From Quercus robur (Eukaryota > Streptophyta > Magnoliopsida > Fagales > Fagaceae): a stretch of 64,000 nt of DNA. Positions within the stretch are counted from its first letter, which is position 1, and every line of letters begins with the position of its first letter. The DNA lies in NCBI RefSeq assembly GCF_932294415.1, contig NC_065541.1:56212290-56276289 (forward strand), in the 5' to 3' direction. Below, piece after piece: positions 1-11,191 of this stretch. The notes below the pieces were generated by a model that saw nothing but the letters and a program-made list of their open reading frames with translations, did not search any database and was not told the DNA's origin. The position numbers and the translations under genes are program-made.

Positions 1-1776
1 GCATTTGGAAACTGCATGATGAATCAAAGACAAGGTCGGTAAAATCAAAGTTAGCAAAAACAAGAAAAATCTTTTGTGCTAAACAACATATGTAGTAAAG
101 GAAAAGCATACATGAAGGGAAAGGTAGGATAAAGGCAATCAACCCTACCGATTTCCTAAGGTGAAGTAGGGCACGTGAGTTCGCCCACAAGCCAGTTCCC
201 GCTCACTTTTATGAACTCCCCCGCGGAGTTCCCATTGGAGTCAAGGAGACACGATATTAATCTCATTGTGGGGTTGCGAATCTTTAGGTAGTGATCGGTT
301 TTGAGGCTACCACAAATACTATACATGAACTTTATGTCATGGTGGTTGAGCCCTAGATTGTACAGGTTGTTCAAATGAATCACACTATTAACTACCTTGC
401 AGAAATTAGGGAGACATTGGTCGGGGCTAAGACCGTATAAACTAAGGGTCCTAAGCAATATTGGGTTCAAGGGAAATCTAACCCCACCCTTAAGGATTGA
501 CATTGGGGGAAAGAAAACTACCCTAAGCAGCCTATCGTTCTCAATATCACCCTCAAGACAGAACTCAACGTTAACATTTTGGGGGATATTAAACCTAGCC
601 CTAAAGGCCGTTAGGGCGGCCCGAGTTCTAAAAAGGTGTGCAAAACCCATTTTTGGGGATAACTAAAAAAAATTAGGAGTAAGGGAGTGATTAGAGGACT
701 TATAGTGATTTTCGTATGGAAGGATGGTCTTAAGAGGAAGGCTGGGGTGGATGAGGCAAATAAGAAATGAGAAGGAAAAATGAAATAAAGAGTCTGACTT
801 GAAAAGGTTAGGGCGTATTCATAGGGAGAGAGGCATTAAATGCTTTTTGGAGGGAAAAATCATTAATTTCCCCTAGTTATCCGTTACGCATGTGCCTCGG
901 TATACGAAGTGTCAACAAATCCTGACCATTCGACGTGATATTTGCTGTCTGCTTGCGAGGAGTGTAGACAGACCTGTCTATCACATTTAATGACTGGGTT
1001 GGTTTTCCCAAAAAGGGTCAGCACACTGAGGAAACCGTCCCTTGATATGAGACTTTAAACTTGATCATTCATCCACCAATATGCTTTGGTTAACCACAAT
1101 CCCATCCTCATGATATGGAAATGGAATCGCAAGGTCTATTGTATGGACGTGGTATTTAGGCCTAGCCCAGTGTACGAGTATGACATAAAGGCCCAGCCCT
1201 TCAATTTCTATAAACCAAGAACCCTGAGCCTAATAATGGGTTGTACACGGTACCGGCCCAAGAGCTAGTTACATATTGGGGATGGATACTACTCAGCACG
1301 GTAGTGCCTTGAGGGAAATCGCCTGTAGAAAACCAATCGGCAGCGGGAGCAAGTTTCAAGATGGTCACATCTATCTAGAAAAGTGGGTCTCATCTAGTCT
1401 GGAATTTATTCCAAAAGGGTCCCACCCACCTAAAAAGCCTCCCAATCATCATGATTGTCCCACTACAAGAAGTCTATAAATAGGGAACGAAGGGGAGAGA
1501 AAGGGGGTTGGAAAAAACAGGGGTGAGAGAAATACATGAGAGAATTGTGAGGAATTAAAGGGAAGGGGAGAACCCCATCAATGGCTGACGTACTCCTCGG
1601 GGGATACACAAAAAAGGGGTAGGAGGATACGGGCTAGACTAAGAACTCCGTCATTTGGGCTACCAAATTGGCGATAAGGGGTCTTCTCATTGTAGGAATT
1701 CCATTACCCATATTATACAAATTAATTGTGGGCTTTTTCTTTAAGCTTATGAGACACTTAGGGAAATCAAGCCCAC

Positions 1777-1779
<3 letters not shown>
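1..1779 (-). mobile_element. LTR-retrotransposon fragment, cut by window start
   Basis: The minus-strand gag-like ORF at 156-650 and its surroundings differ from the AT-rich flanking DNA: they are GC-richer and lack simple repeats. On the minus strand the segment appears to begin with TGTGTGGGC at about 1779, next to an (AT)n tract, which fits an LTR start. I could not find the paired LTR or a target-site duplication, because the element runs out of the window. The part at 651-1779 holds no ORF that I recognise and is probably leader plus LTR. Confidence 0.5.
156..650 (-). pseudogene. Retroelement gag-like protein fragment (putative gypsy-type transposon domain)
   Basis: A 164-residue open frame begins MGFAHLFRTRAALTAF and contains SLYGLSPDQCLPNF and a conserved GNWLVGELTCP segment near its end. 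This arrangement resembles the N-terminal domain found in many plant non-autonomous Ty3-type elements (the family called putative gypsy-type transposon). The role is unknown, presumably structural. The frame ends soon after, at about position 156, whereas the proteins I associate with this domain are much longer, so this is probably a fragment. The similarity is from memory of the family and was not searched. Confidence 0.5.

Positions 1780-1780
<1 letters not shown>

Positions 1781-1813
<33 letters not shown>
1781..1813. repeat. (AT)n microsatellite
   Basis: An uninterrupted AT dinucleotide tract. Similar (AT)n tracts occur at the equivalent place in each unit of the array at 5870-13114, which links this copy to that repeat. 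Confidence 0.9.
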
Positions 1814-1815
<2 letters not shown>

Positions 1816-2036
1816 CTGTCTTATGATCAGTTGCTTCAAAGGGGTTTGTTGTTACTAATTACTTTTGCATTCTTTTTTTTTTTTTTTTTTTGGTTGAGTG
1901 TTCATGCTCTTATAAACGAATTAAAAAAAGGGTATAAAATAAGTCTAGTCATGAGGGTATTGGTTCTTAAGGGGCCACAATAAAGTTGCATGAAAATTAC
2001 ACAGATTCAGTCCTCTGATTTGTGTGGATCTTAATA
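1814..2036 (+). repeat. Isolated partial copy of the array unit
   Basis: The segment after the (AT)n tract follows the same order as the 1.05-kb units of 5870-13114: a 'cttatgatcagttg' segment, 'ggttgagtgttcatgctc', 'ataaacgaatt', 'attggttcttaagg', 'ccacaataaagttgcatg' and 'gtgtggatcttaat'. It lies downstream (3' side) of the first transporter gene. It may be the upstream region of a further lost copy to the left, or simply a dispersed copy of the repeat. Confidence 0.75.
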
Positions 2037-2049
2037 AAACTTATTTTTT

Positions 2050-2340
2050 TAAAAAAAATAGGCGAAAATACAAATTACACCATTTAAGTTTCCTGATCAC
2101 TTGTTATTTTGTTCTTGTACATTTTATATTTGTCATTTTGGTCATGTAAGTTCACTTTTTTTTCCTCACCAGGAATCCTTAATTGTAAAATTTTTGACAA
2201 AATGGTAGAATGGGTAACAATCACAACAAATATAAACTTATAGAACCAAAATGATAAAAATGAAACTTGCAAAACCAAAATGACAACTGACCCATTCTCA
2301 AAAGAAGAAAAAAAAAAGACAATTGACCAAACTTAAAGTA
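2050..2340. mobile_element. Palindromic MITE-like element, copy 1
   Basis: Both ends carry related inverted sequence (an 'accatttaagtttc' type segment on the left; 'gaccaaacttaaag' on the right), and an inner 'ttggtcatgtaagttc' segment recurs inverted. A relative with the same inverted layout lies at 29925-30262. It carries no ORF of note. I could not define a target-site duplication with confidence, so the superfamily is left open. Confidence 0.5.
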
Positions 2341-3208
2341 TTATTGTCAATAATTAGAGAGAGAAATAAAAAACCTAATTGGGGAATACAAATCCTTTGT
2401 CCTACTATTTGTGTTACACTTTATGCTCTATTAAGTACAACTTGCCTTGTAGTCTTTTGACCTTCCTTATAAAATAACCAAAAAAAAATCAAACATTTGG
2501 CATATACCATAGTTGGTGGAGTAAAAAGTGAGATAGATAATTTTTATTCCTTAATTGGCTAATGGTTGGTTACTACTTATTGGTTAGGATATGGCGAGAG
2601 GGGGAAGAGGAAAAAAGATTAGATGGGTCTTTGGGTATCTTAACTTGAATCAAAGTTTAGACTTGATTCATTGTAATTGGTGGACAATGAACTTTTTCTT
2701 TTCAAAAAACTATTAAAATGTCTTAATCTCTTTGAAGAGTGAGTTCATTAGAGTAGGAAATGAGTCTCACAATACTAAACAATTGGCAAATTTTTTGGAT
2801 AACAACCTATTTTAGGCCTATCTGTTTAGAAATATAAGGTTTTCCAAATGTTTTGAGTGTAAAATTTTTAGTTATTTTATAAAATTTTCCCTTCATCCTA
2901 AATTGTTGAATACAAATTCTCTGTTTCATTTTGCGCTACGTTAATCATGGTATGTCATGTGTTTGATTTTTTTTTTTTTTTTTTCATTATAAACTTTTAG
3001 TTATTTTATGAGGAATGTTTAACCAATACATGACAAGTTGTGATTGTTAAAACTTGAAATGTAAAATGGAACATAAAAATTGGAACAGATGATTTGTATT
3101 CCAAACTATTGATTCCGTTTAGGAAATCTAACTTTATAAGGAATGTTATTTAATACTTTGTCTTTTAGATAAAAATGTACAAGCTCTCAAGATTGTCCTC
3201 ATAAATGG
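2341..3208. other. Intergenic AT-rich DNA
   Basis: There is no gene. The segment 2695-2768 ('attaaaatgtcttaatc', 'gaagagtgagttc', 'gagtctca') occurs again in inverted orientation at about 31090-31165, so at least this part is repeated. A T-run lies at about 2968-2985. Nothing else stands out. Confidence 0.6.
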
Positions 3209-3365
3209 GAAATTATTGGGTATTTCCGGAATATCATAAATGCGTACTCCCTCTTCTCACATAAATGGTGGGCTCCACTAATTAAATTCATGATGGGACC
3301 CACCATTTATGTGAGAGGGGGAGTATGCATTTATAGTAGTACTCCGGGAGTACCTAATAATTTTC
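3209..3365. mobile_element. Small foldback MITE
   Basis: The left arm (3209-3275) and right arm (3295-3365) are inverted copies. Each contains 'cacataaatggtggg' and an 'aaatgc.tactcc' segment, and the outer ends are gaaattatt / aataattttc. The whole is about 157 bp and would fold into one long hairpin. The target duplication is not clear. Confidence 0.7.
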
Positions 3366-3611
3366 TTTCATAAATTTTAACTCCAGAAAAATACTGATAT
3401 TGATTTTTTAAATAAAGTAAGGAGAAAGATAGAACTTAATATTATAAATCGACTTCTCACAAAGGAATAGAGGGAAAAAAAAAACACACACACACACACA
3501 AACATGAATTTTCAAGGATCACAATTAAAGTTTCACAATCTTTTTTTGGCTGAAAGTAAAGTTTCACAATCGGTCCCAATAAATATTTATCTTCATGTCC
3601 ATCCCTCATTG
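3366..3611. other. 3' flank of the first transporter gene
   Basis: AT-rich DNA directly downstream of the minus-strand gene. It includes an (AC)n tract at about 3483-3500. The segment near 3520-3545 ('cacaattaaagtttcac') resembles 41385-41400, which lies beyond the relic at 44005. This suggests that 3' flanks were duplicated together with the genes. No clear polyadenylation signal was found. Confidence 0.5.
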
Positions 3612-5375
3612 TTACTTAACTTCTTCCTCCACCTGTGGCTCGCGGAACTTCTTATAAATGTCAGTCTTATAAAACTTCTTAGTCCTTAGCGTCAAAATGA
3701 ACGAAGCAATTGTGCCTAAAAAGGTCATGGCAGCAATGATAATGAAAGACAATTTGAAGCACTCAACCCCAGTACACTTCAAGTCCTCCCCCGCCTTCCT
3801 TACAAGCCCCAAGGCTGCCATTTGCGTCTTAGCTTCCTTGTCATATAAATACCCAGCGACCCGCACGTTGAATAGATAAGACCCAATTGGACTAGCTATA
3901 GCCGCAAAATTGAATAGTGTAGAGTAGTACTTCAGGCCAAAAAGTTCAGAAATCATAGCAAAGAGCAATGGCCATTGTGCACCAAAACAAAACCCAATAA
4001 TCACCGATGCAAAATAGATACCATTGGGTAAATCAAACGCGATTAGGAGGTGACCAACACAGGCCAGTAGGAGAGTCAAAGTGAGTATGAGAGTGCGTGG
4101 GGTTCTGTACCTTTTAATTAAAATTTCTGAGACAAGACCTGAGACCACACGTCCGAGGTAGTTCCAAATGCTCACAAGTGACACAAAAGTGCTTATGCTT
4201 TTCTTTGGATATCGTAAGGAAGCTCCAATCTGACCCAAATTGTCTATTACCGTTAAAGTTCCCCCTAGGCCACACATTGAAGCCAATAAAATCAGCCACA
4301 TGTCAATGCTAAAAATTGCTTGTAATATCGTATAGTCCTCCCCTCTCTCTGGTGTCTGAAAAGCTGTTTGCCAACAAGAAAGTCTGACGCTTTTATCAGC
4401 ACCATCACTTGGTTTTGTGACTGAAAATTGTTGAATCTCATTAGAAATAATTACCTCCCCGTTTGTTTTTTTGGATAAGTCCTCCCCGTTTGTAACTTTT
4501 ATTACTGAATGGTCGTTCTTTATGGCTTCTCTCTTGCTCTTCCAAGCCTTATACTCGTCCCTAATGACAAATGCAATAGGTAGAAACAGCAAGAAAAGTA
4601 CCACGACTGCACTCCCTCCGTATTGACTTTGTGAAAAGGTGGTCATTTTTTCTTTTATGATTATAATCATCAAGAACCCAGCGAGACCAAGCGAAATATA
4701 AAGGAAATGATAGAGAAGTGTGAGCTCGTTTGGTTGCCGAGGAGCGTTCATGATCCGCATGGTTGGAAGAAAAATCACACATACAACTGCTGGAATAACC
4801 CCTACTAACAAAATCAAAGACTTTGGGTCTTCACCATAGAGAGCATGGTACACCTGTGTAACTACAGCCCCACTTAGACCCGTGTAACCCTTCAAAACAC
4901 CTATAAGAATTCCACGACTTTCAGGGTAATTCTTTATGGAAGTGACAAGGGCTCCAGTGTTGATAAAAGGTTGTGAATTTGCACCGATGCATATGTATAA
5001 GCACATATGCCAAACCAAGGGCTTGGCTATTCTTTCAGTCACGCCAAGCCATATCATGAAGTATCCAAAAAAGTTGAAAACAGCACCAATTGCTAAGACA
5101 ACCCATGGGGGTGTGACCTCATTGATTAGGCCAGAGACGATACCGATATTGGCACCTAAGTCCTTGTAGAAGCCGATCAAATTGAGGGTGGATTGGTCAT
5201 AGCCAAGCGAGGACTTGATTTCGCCCGAGTAAAGGCCGAAGATGTAGCTCAAACCAGCCGAGTTCATAATCAAAAGAGACCCGAACATCATCAATCTCCG
5301 CCCCTTGAGAATTTGGAGGGTGAGACTGTTCATCTTCGTCATAGGGCCTCCCCTATCACCACCTCTATCATGCAT
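3612..5375 (-). CDS. Nodulin-like/MFS transporter, NFD4-like (copy 1)
   Basis: An intact 587-residue membrane protein in one exon. The N-terminal half (about residues 18-250) is a Nodulin-like domain with LKGRRLMMFGSLLIMNSAG, FYKDLGANIGIVSGLINE and the PESRG...LKGYTGLSGA motif. A hydrophilic, poorly conserved loop follows (about 270-345). The C-terminal MFS half (about 350-570) carries [35 protein letters not shown] and [13 protein letters not shown]. About 12 membrane helices are expected. The family is plant-specific; substrates are mostly unknown, and the Arabidopsis namesake NFD4 is required for nuclear fusion. The start is taken at the first ATG; residues 12 and 15 are also Met and fit the start of copy 3 better. 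Compared with copies 2 and 3, GYP after ASL reads RYP, and an R before TMRIM/TIRIM reads P. The membrane location (plasma membrane or endomembrane) is inferred only. Confidence 0.93.
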   Translation of the reverse strand: MHDRGGDRGGPMTKMNSLTLQILKGRRLMMFGSLLIMNSAGLSYIFGLYSGEIKSSLGYDQSTLNLIGFYKDLGANIGIVSGLINEVTPPWVVLAIGAVFNFFGYFMIWLGVTERIAKPLVWHMCLYICIGANSQPFINTGALVTSIKNYPESRGILIGVLKGYTGLSGAVVTQVYHALYGEDPKSLILLVGVIPAVVCVIFLPTMRIMNAPRQPNELTLLYHFLYISLGLAGFLMIIIIKEKMTTFSQSQYGGSAVVVLFLLFLPIAFVIRDEYKAWKSKREAIKNDHSVIKVTNGEDLSKKTNGEVIISNEIQQFSVTKPSDGADKSVRLSCWQTAFQTPERGEDYTILQAIFSIDMWLILLASMCGLGGTLTVIDNLGQIGASLRYPKKSISTFVSLVSIWNYLGRVVSGLVSEILIKRYRTPRTLILTLTLLLACVGHLLIAFDLPNGIYFASVIIGFCFGAQWPLLFAMISELFGLKYYSTLFNFAAIASPIGSYLFNVRVAGYLYDKEAKTQMAALGLVRKAGEDLKCTGVECFKLSFIIIAAMTFLGTIASFILTLRTKKFYKTDIYKKFREPQVEEEVK

Positions 5376-5535
5376 TGTTTTTTTTTTTTTTTTTTTTTTT
5401 TAATTTTTTTTAATTTTTATTTATTTATTTATTTTTATTGTTGTTGTTGTTGCAATCTTTCACTCTATAGGATGTAGTAAAAGTTGACAGGATTCTCATG
5501 GATGTCCCAGAGATGTAGAAGGGTGTTATTTATAT
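5376..5535 (-). promoter_or_regulatory. 5' leader and TATA-like box of copy 1
   Basis: On the minus strand the ATG is preceded almost directly by an A-run of about 24 nt (T-run at 5378-5402 on plus), then AAAT repeats and (CAA)n-type repeats up to about 5455. A TATA-like ATATAAATA lies at 5527-5535, about 150 bp upstream of the ATG. If transcription starts about 30 bp below it, the leader is about 120 nt and very A-rich. This is sequence-based inference with no transcript evidence. Confidence 0.45.
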
Positions 5536-5869
5536 GAAAGTTACGTTGTTAACATTTCTAGAGTATTTTGAAATTTGATCACATCAAGATCAGCAAATCC
5601 TGGCAACTATTTTTGTCACGAGTCAGTTGAGTAGTAAGTTAAAAATGTTGGGTTCATATTAAAGTAATAATATACAATCATTCATAGTTTGCTACATTAA
5701 AATTGTGATAAAATTGTAGTAGAAAAATTAACTAATTTTGGTTCCACTGATGTCAGAAATTTAGAGTTATGCTATATATATAGATATAACAAAATAACAA
5801 AAAAATTTCACAACTTTCACAAATTAGCATCATATCATCTAATTTGGAGTTCATGGTAGGCTTATGTGT
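5536..5869. other. Upstream DNA of copy 1
   Basis: AT-rich sequence between the TATA-like box and the tandem array. The 'gttaacatttctagagtat' segment at 5548-5566 resembles 'gtcaacatttctatagtat' upstream of copy 2 (about 53653-53672), so the proximal promoter regions are also paralogous. I see no ORF. Confidence 0.55.
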
Positions 5870-6097
5870 GAGTTTGTATGCTAATTTTGAAATGTTTTGA
5901 AATATTTGACTTTTTTACTGTCTCTAGTATTACTCTAACTTTTATCGAAAGAAAACTAATGATCCAAGTGTTCTATTTTATTTCAGCACAATAAAAAGTT
6001 TTTTATTTTATATTCCATTAATATTACTTCTTTTTTATAGATATGAGGATTTTCAAACTGATAAGAAACTTTTCCAATTTAGCTAAGTGGAATGTGC

Positions 6098-6141
<44 letters not shown>

Positions 6142-9100
6142 CACCACTTACTAAGTATGTTAAGTATTAGTATAAAAAAAAAGTATGTTAAGTATTTATT
6201 TATCTTTCCCCCTTGATATATATATTAGTGGCTTATGACCGGTTGTTTCAAAGAGATTTGTTGTTATTGACATACTTTTGTATTCTATTCTGTTAGGTTC
6301 TAAATATTTAGAACAATTGGCAAATCGTGAACACAAATTTGTCTAGATATAGATCTTAGAATCTATAGGTATTATTAGACAATATTCAAGGTGATTCAAG
6401 TCAAGATTCAAGAACATACAAGCTGTAGGAAGAAGATTTCATAATCTGTTTGGTTCGATCGATCAAAAGACAGGCTCGATCGATGGAAAGTTGTATCTGC
6501 AAAATTTTAATTAAGCCCAAACAACAGTTCAAGCCTATTAAGGATTAGGGTTTCAGATCTACTTCTCCTAGTATATAAAGGAAACCCTAAGCACGTTTTT
6601 ATAAGGCTTTTTAGAGAGAGAGAAGAGTGTGCATCTTTTGTATTTAGGGTTTTGTTCTTAAAAAGCTCCCTTATGTCTTCTACCGGTGTTATTACTTAAA
6701 GAATCTCAAGATCCGGTATTGTAGAAGTTGCTGCCTTCTCTAGTCATCAAAGTTGCTGATGATCTAAACTTTCAAGGGTGGTCTTAGAGTCACAAACAAG
6801 AGAGTTTGTGTTGTTAAACCTTTGAGTGGGATCTCAAAGTCACAAACATGGGTGTTTGTGTTTTGCAAAGGCCAAAGAAAGAAGGAGTCCGTGGTCTCGG
6901 AGCTTGCACGTGGTCGTGTCAGTAAGTTTCTACTGTGAATAGCAATAGGATGTTAGTGGTCTAAGTCGCTATTGTAAAACTTCAATTCTTTCTAGTGGAT
7001 TTGCTTTTTACCTTGAGGATAGCTAGGTTAAATCCTCCCTAGGTTTTTTACCGGTTTGGTTTTCCTGGGTTATTATATCGTTGTGTTTTTTATTTTCTGC
7101 TGCTATACATTGATATGATATATTTGTGTTAACCTAGTTTTGTTAATTTGACTAAGTAATCACTTGGCTAATTAACTAAGTTAATCCAATTGTGTTTTAA
7201 AGGGTCTAAAAACATACATATTCTTTTGGTTGATTGTTCACGATCTTATAAACGAATTGAAATGAAGAGATTAGGAGAAAAATAAGTTTTCTACCAAGAA
7301 AAAAAATGATGTATTTAAGTCTAGTGAGGATATTGGTTCTTAAGGAACCACAATAAAGTTGTATGAAAATTACACAGATTCAGTCCGGGTACGTAAATGT
7401 TTTCCAACCCCCGATTTGTGTGGATCTTAATTTAGCCATTCCAAGTGGTTGAGGAAAAAACAATAAAAAGGATACACGGCTACCAATAATAGATAAAGGA
7501 AAACTGATATCGTTTATTTTGTTGAAACTGAAAACTTATTGCTGAAAGTATTATAGATAAAAGTAAAAGTTAGTTAAAATAGTACAGTGGTACCCATGAA
7601 TAGTACCAAAAAGTGCAGTGGGACCCATGAATAGTAGTAAAAATAAGCTGAATAGTGAAAAAAATTTCATTTATAATTTGTATCCAAACGGAGGCTTAAG
7701 GCCATTAGTTTAGAAAATATTTTAAAATAATTTTATGAAAAACGAAAAATTAAAGTAACTGATTTTTTTTTTTTTTTTTTTTTTTTTTGCAGACTTTTAT
7801 ATTTCTTATAAATGTGGTATAAAAATTTTCTTTAAATAGTTTAAATAGTTTAATGAGTGTAGGACAAAATTTTGAAATATTTGATTTTTTTATTGTCTCT
7901 AGTATTACTCTAACTTTTATCGATAAAAATCTGATGATCCAAGTGTTCTATTTTATTTTAGCACAATAAAAAGGTTTTTTTTATTTTATATTCCATTAAT
8001 ATTACTTCTTTTTTTATAGATATGATGATTTTCAAATTGACAAGATACTTTTCCAGTTTAGCTAAGTGGAACATGCATATATATATATATATATATATAT
8101 ATTAGTGGCTTATGAACGGTTGTTTCAAAGGGATTTTCTGTTACTAACATACTTCTGTATTCTATTTTTTTGGTTGAGTGTTCACGCTCTTATAAACGAA
8201 TTGAAATGAAGAGATTAGGAGAAAAACAAGTTTTCTACCAAGAAAAAAAAGAAGATAAATTTAAGTCTAGTGAGGATATTGGTTCTTAAGAAACCACAAT
8301 AAAGTTGCATGAAAATTACAGATTCAGTCCGGGTACGTAAATGTTTTATGGCCCCAGATTTGTGGGGATCTTAATTTAGCCATTCCAAGTGGTTGAGGAA
8401 AAAACAATAAAAAAAAAGATACATGGCTACCAACAATAGAGAAAGGAAAACAGATATCGCTTATTTTGTTGAAACTGAAAACTTATTGCTGAAAGTACTA
8501 TAGATAAAGGTAAAAATTAGTTGAAATAGTATAGTAGGACCAACGAATAGTACCAAAAAGTGCAGTGGGACCCATGAATAGTAGCAAAAATAAGCTGAAT
8601 AGTGAAAAAAATTTCATTTATAAGTTGTATCCAAATGGAGGCTTAAGGCCATTGGTTTAGAAAATATTTTAAAATATTTCTATGAAAAAAGAAAAATTAA
8701 AGTAACTAATATTTTTTTTTTTTCTTGCAGTCTTTTATATTTCTTATAAATGTGATATCAAAATTTTCCTTAAATAGTTTACTAACAAATACATAACTAT
8801 ATCCGTTAACCGGGCTCTTAAATAAAAAGGTAAGGAAAAACTCAGTAAGAGAAGAAAAAATGAGCGTAGGACAAAATTTTGAAATATTTGATTTTTTTTA
8901 TTGTCTCTAGTATTACACTAACTTTTATCGATAAAAATCTGATGACCCAAGAGCAATAAAAAGTTTTTTATTTTATATTCCATTAATATTACTTCCTTTT
9001 TATAGATATATGATTTTCAAATTGACAAGATACTTTTCCAGTTTAGCTAACTGGAACGTGCATATATATATATATATATTCCACCACTTACTAAGTATGT

Positions 9101-9166
9101 TAAGTATAAGTATCAAAAAAAAAAAAAAAAAAAAGGTATGTTAAGTATTTATTTATCTTTTCCTCT

Positions 9167-9201
<35 letters not shown>

Positions 9202-11150
9202 TGGCTTATGATCGGTTGTTTCAAAGGGAGTGTTTGCGCTTTTATAAACGAATTGAAATTAAGAGATTAGGATATAAATAAGTTTTCTACGAAGAAAAAA
9301 AAGGATATATTTAAGTCTAGTGAGGATATTGGTTCTTAAGGAACCACAATAAAGTTGCATGAAAATTACACAGATTCAGTCCAGGCTCGTAAATGTTTTC
9401 CGGCCCCTGATTTGTGTGGATCTTAATTTAGCCATTCCATGTGGTTGAGGAAAAAAAAATAAAAAGGATACACGGCTACCAACAATAGATAAAAGAAAAT
9501 TGATATCGCTTATTTTGTTGAAATTGAAAATTTATTGCTAAAAGTATTATAGATAATGGTAAAAGTTAGTTGAAATAGTACAGTGGGACCCATGAATAGT
9601 ACCAAAAATAAGCAGAATAGTGAAATAATTTTCATTTATAATTTGTATCCAAATGGAGGCTTAAGGCCATTAGTTTAGAAAATATTTTAAAATATTTTTT
9701 GAAAAACGAAAAATTAAAGTAACTATTAGTATTTCTTTTTTGTTGCAGTCTTTTATATTTCTTATAAATTTGGTATCAAAATTTTCCTTAAATAGTTTAT
9801 TAATAAATACATTACTATATCCGTTAACCGGACTCTTAAATAAAAAGGTAAGTAAAAACTCAGTAAGAGAAGAAAAAATGAGTGTAGGAAATTTTTTTGA
9901 AATATTTGACTTTTTTAATGTCTCTAGTATTACTCTAACTTTTATTGATAAAAATCTGATGACCCAAGTGTTCTATTTTATTTTAGCGCAATAAAAAGTT
10001 TTTTATTTTATATTCTATTATTATTACTTCTTTTTTATAGATATGATGATTTTCAAACTTACAAGATACTTTTCTAGTTTAGCTAAGTGGAACATATATA
10101 TATATATATATATTTATATATGTATTCCACCACTTAGTAAGTATGTTAAGTATTAGCATCAAAAAAAAAAAAAAATTGTTAAGTATTTATTTATCTTTCC
10201 CTCTTGATATATATATTAGTGGCTTATGATCGGTTGTTTCAAAGGGATTTGCTGTTATTGACGTACTTCTGTATTCTACTCTTTTGGTTAAGTGTTCATG
10301 CTCTTATAAACGAATTGAAATGAAGAGATTAGGACATAAATAAGTTTTCTACCAAGAAAAAAAAAGATATATCTAAGTCTAGTGAGGATATTGGTTCTTA
10401 AGGAACCACAATAAAGTTGCATGAAAATTACACAGATTCAGTCCGGGTATATAAATGTTTTCCGGCCCCCGATTTGTGTGAATCTTAATTTAGCCATGCC
10501 AAGTGGTTGAAGAAAAAACAATAAAAAGGATACACGGCTACCAACAATAGATAAAAGAAAACTGATATCGTTTATTTTGTTAAAACTGAAAACTTATTGC
10601 TGAAAGTATTATAAATAAAAGTAAAAGTTAGTTGAAATAGTACAGTGGGACTCATGAATAGTACCAAAAGTGCAGTGAGACCCATGAATAGTAGCAAAAA
10701 TAAGCTGAATAGTGAAATTTTTTCATTTATAATTTGTATCCAAACGGAGGCTTAAGGCCATTAGTTTAGAAAATATTTTAAAGTAACTAATTTTTTTTTC
10801 AGTATTTTATATTTCTTATAGATGTGGTATCAAAATTTTCCTCAAATAGTTTTTTAACAAATACATAACTATATCCATTAATCGGACTCTTAAATAAAAA
10901 GGTAAGTAAAAACTCAGTAAGAGAAGAAAAAATGAGTGTAGGACAAAATTTTGAAATATTTGACTTTTTTAATGTCTCTATTATTACTCTAACTTTTATC
11001 GATAAAAATCTGATGACCCAATTGTTCTATTTTATTTTAGCGCAATACAAAGTTTTTTATTTTATATTCCATTATTATTACTTCTTTTTTATAGATATGA
11101 TGGTTTTTAAATTGAAAAGATACTTTTCTAGTTTAGCTAAGTGGAACATG

Positions 11151-11191
<41 letters not shown>

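Noticed and set aside
3697..5169. Plus-strand ORFs opposite the transporter genes (also 51889-53319 and 57617-59243)
   Set aside because: They are antisense shadows of the coding sequence, appearing at equivalent places in all three genes.
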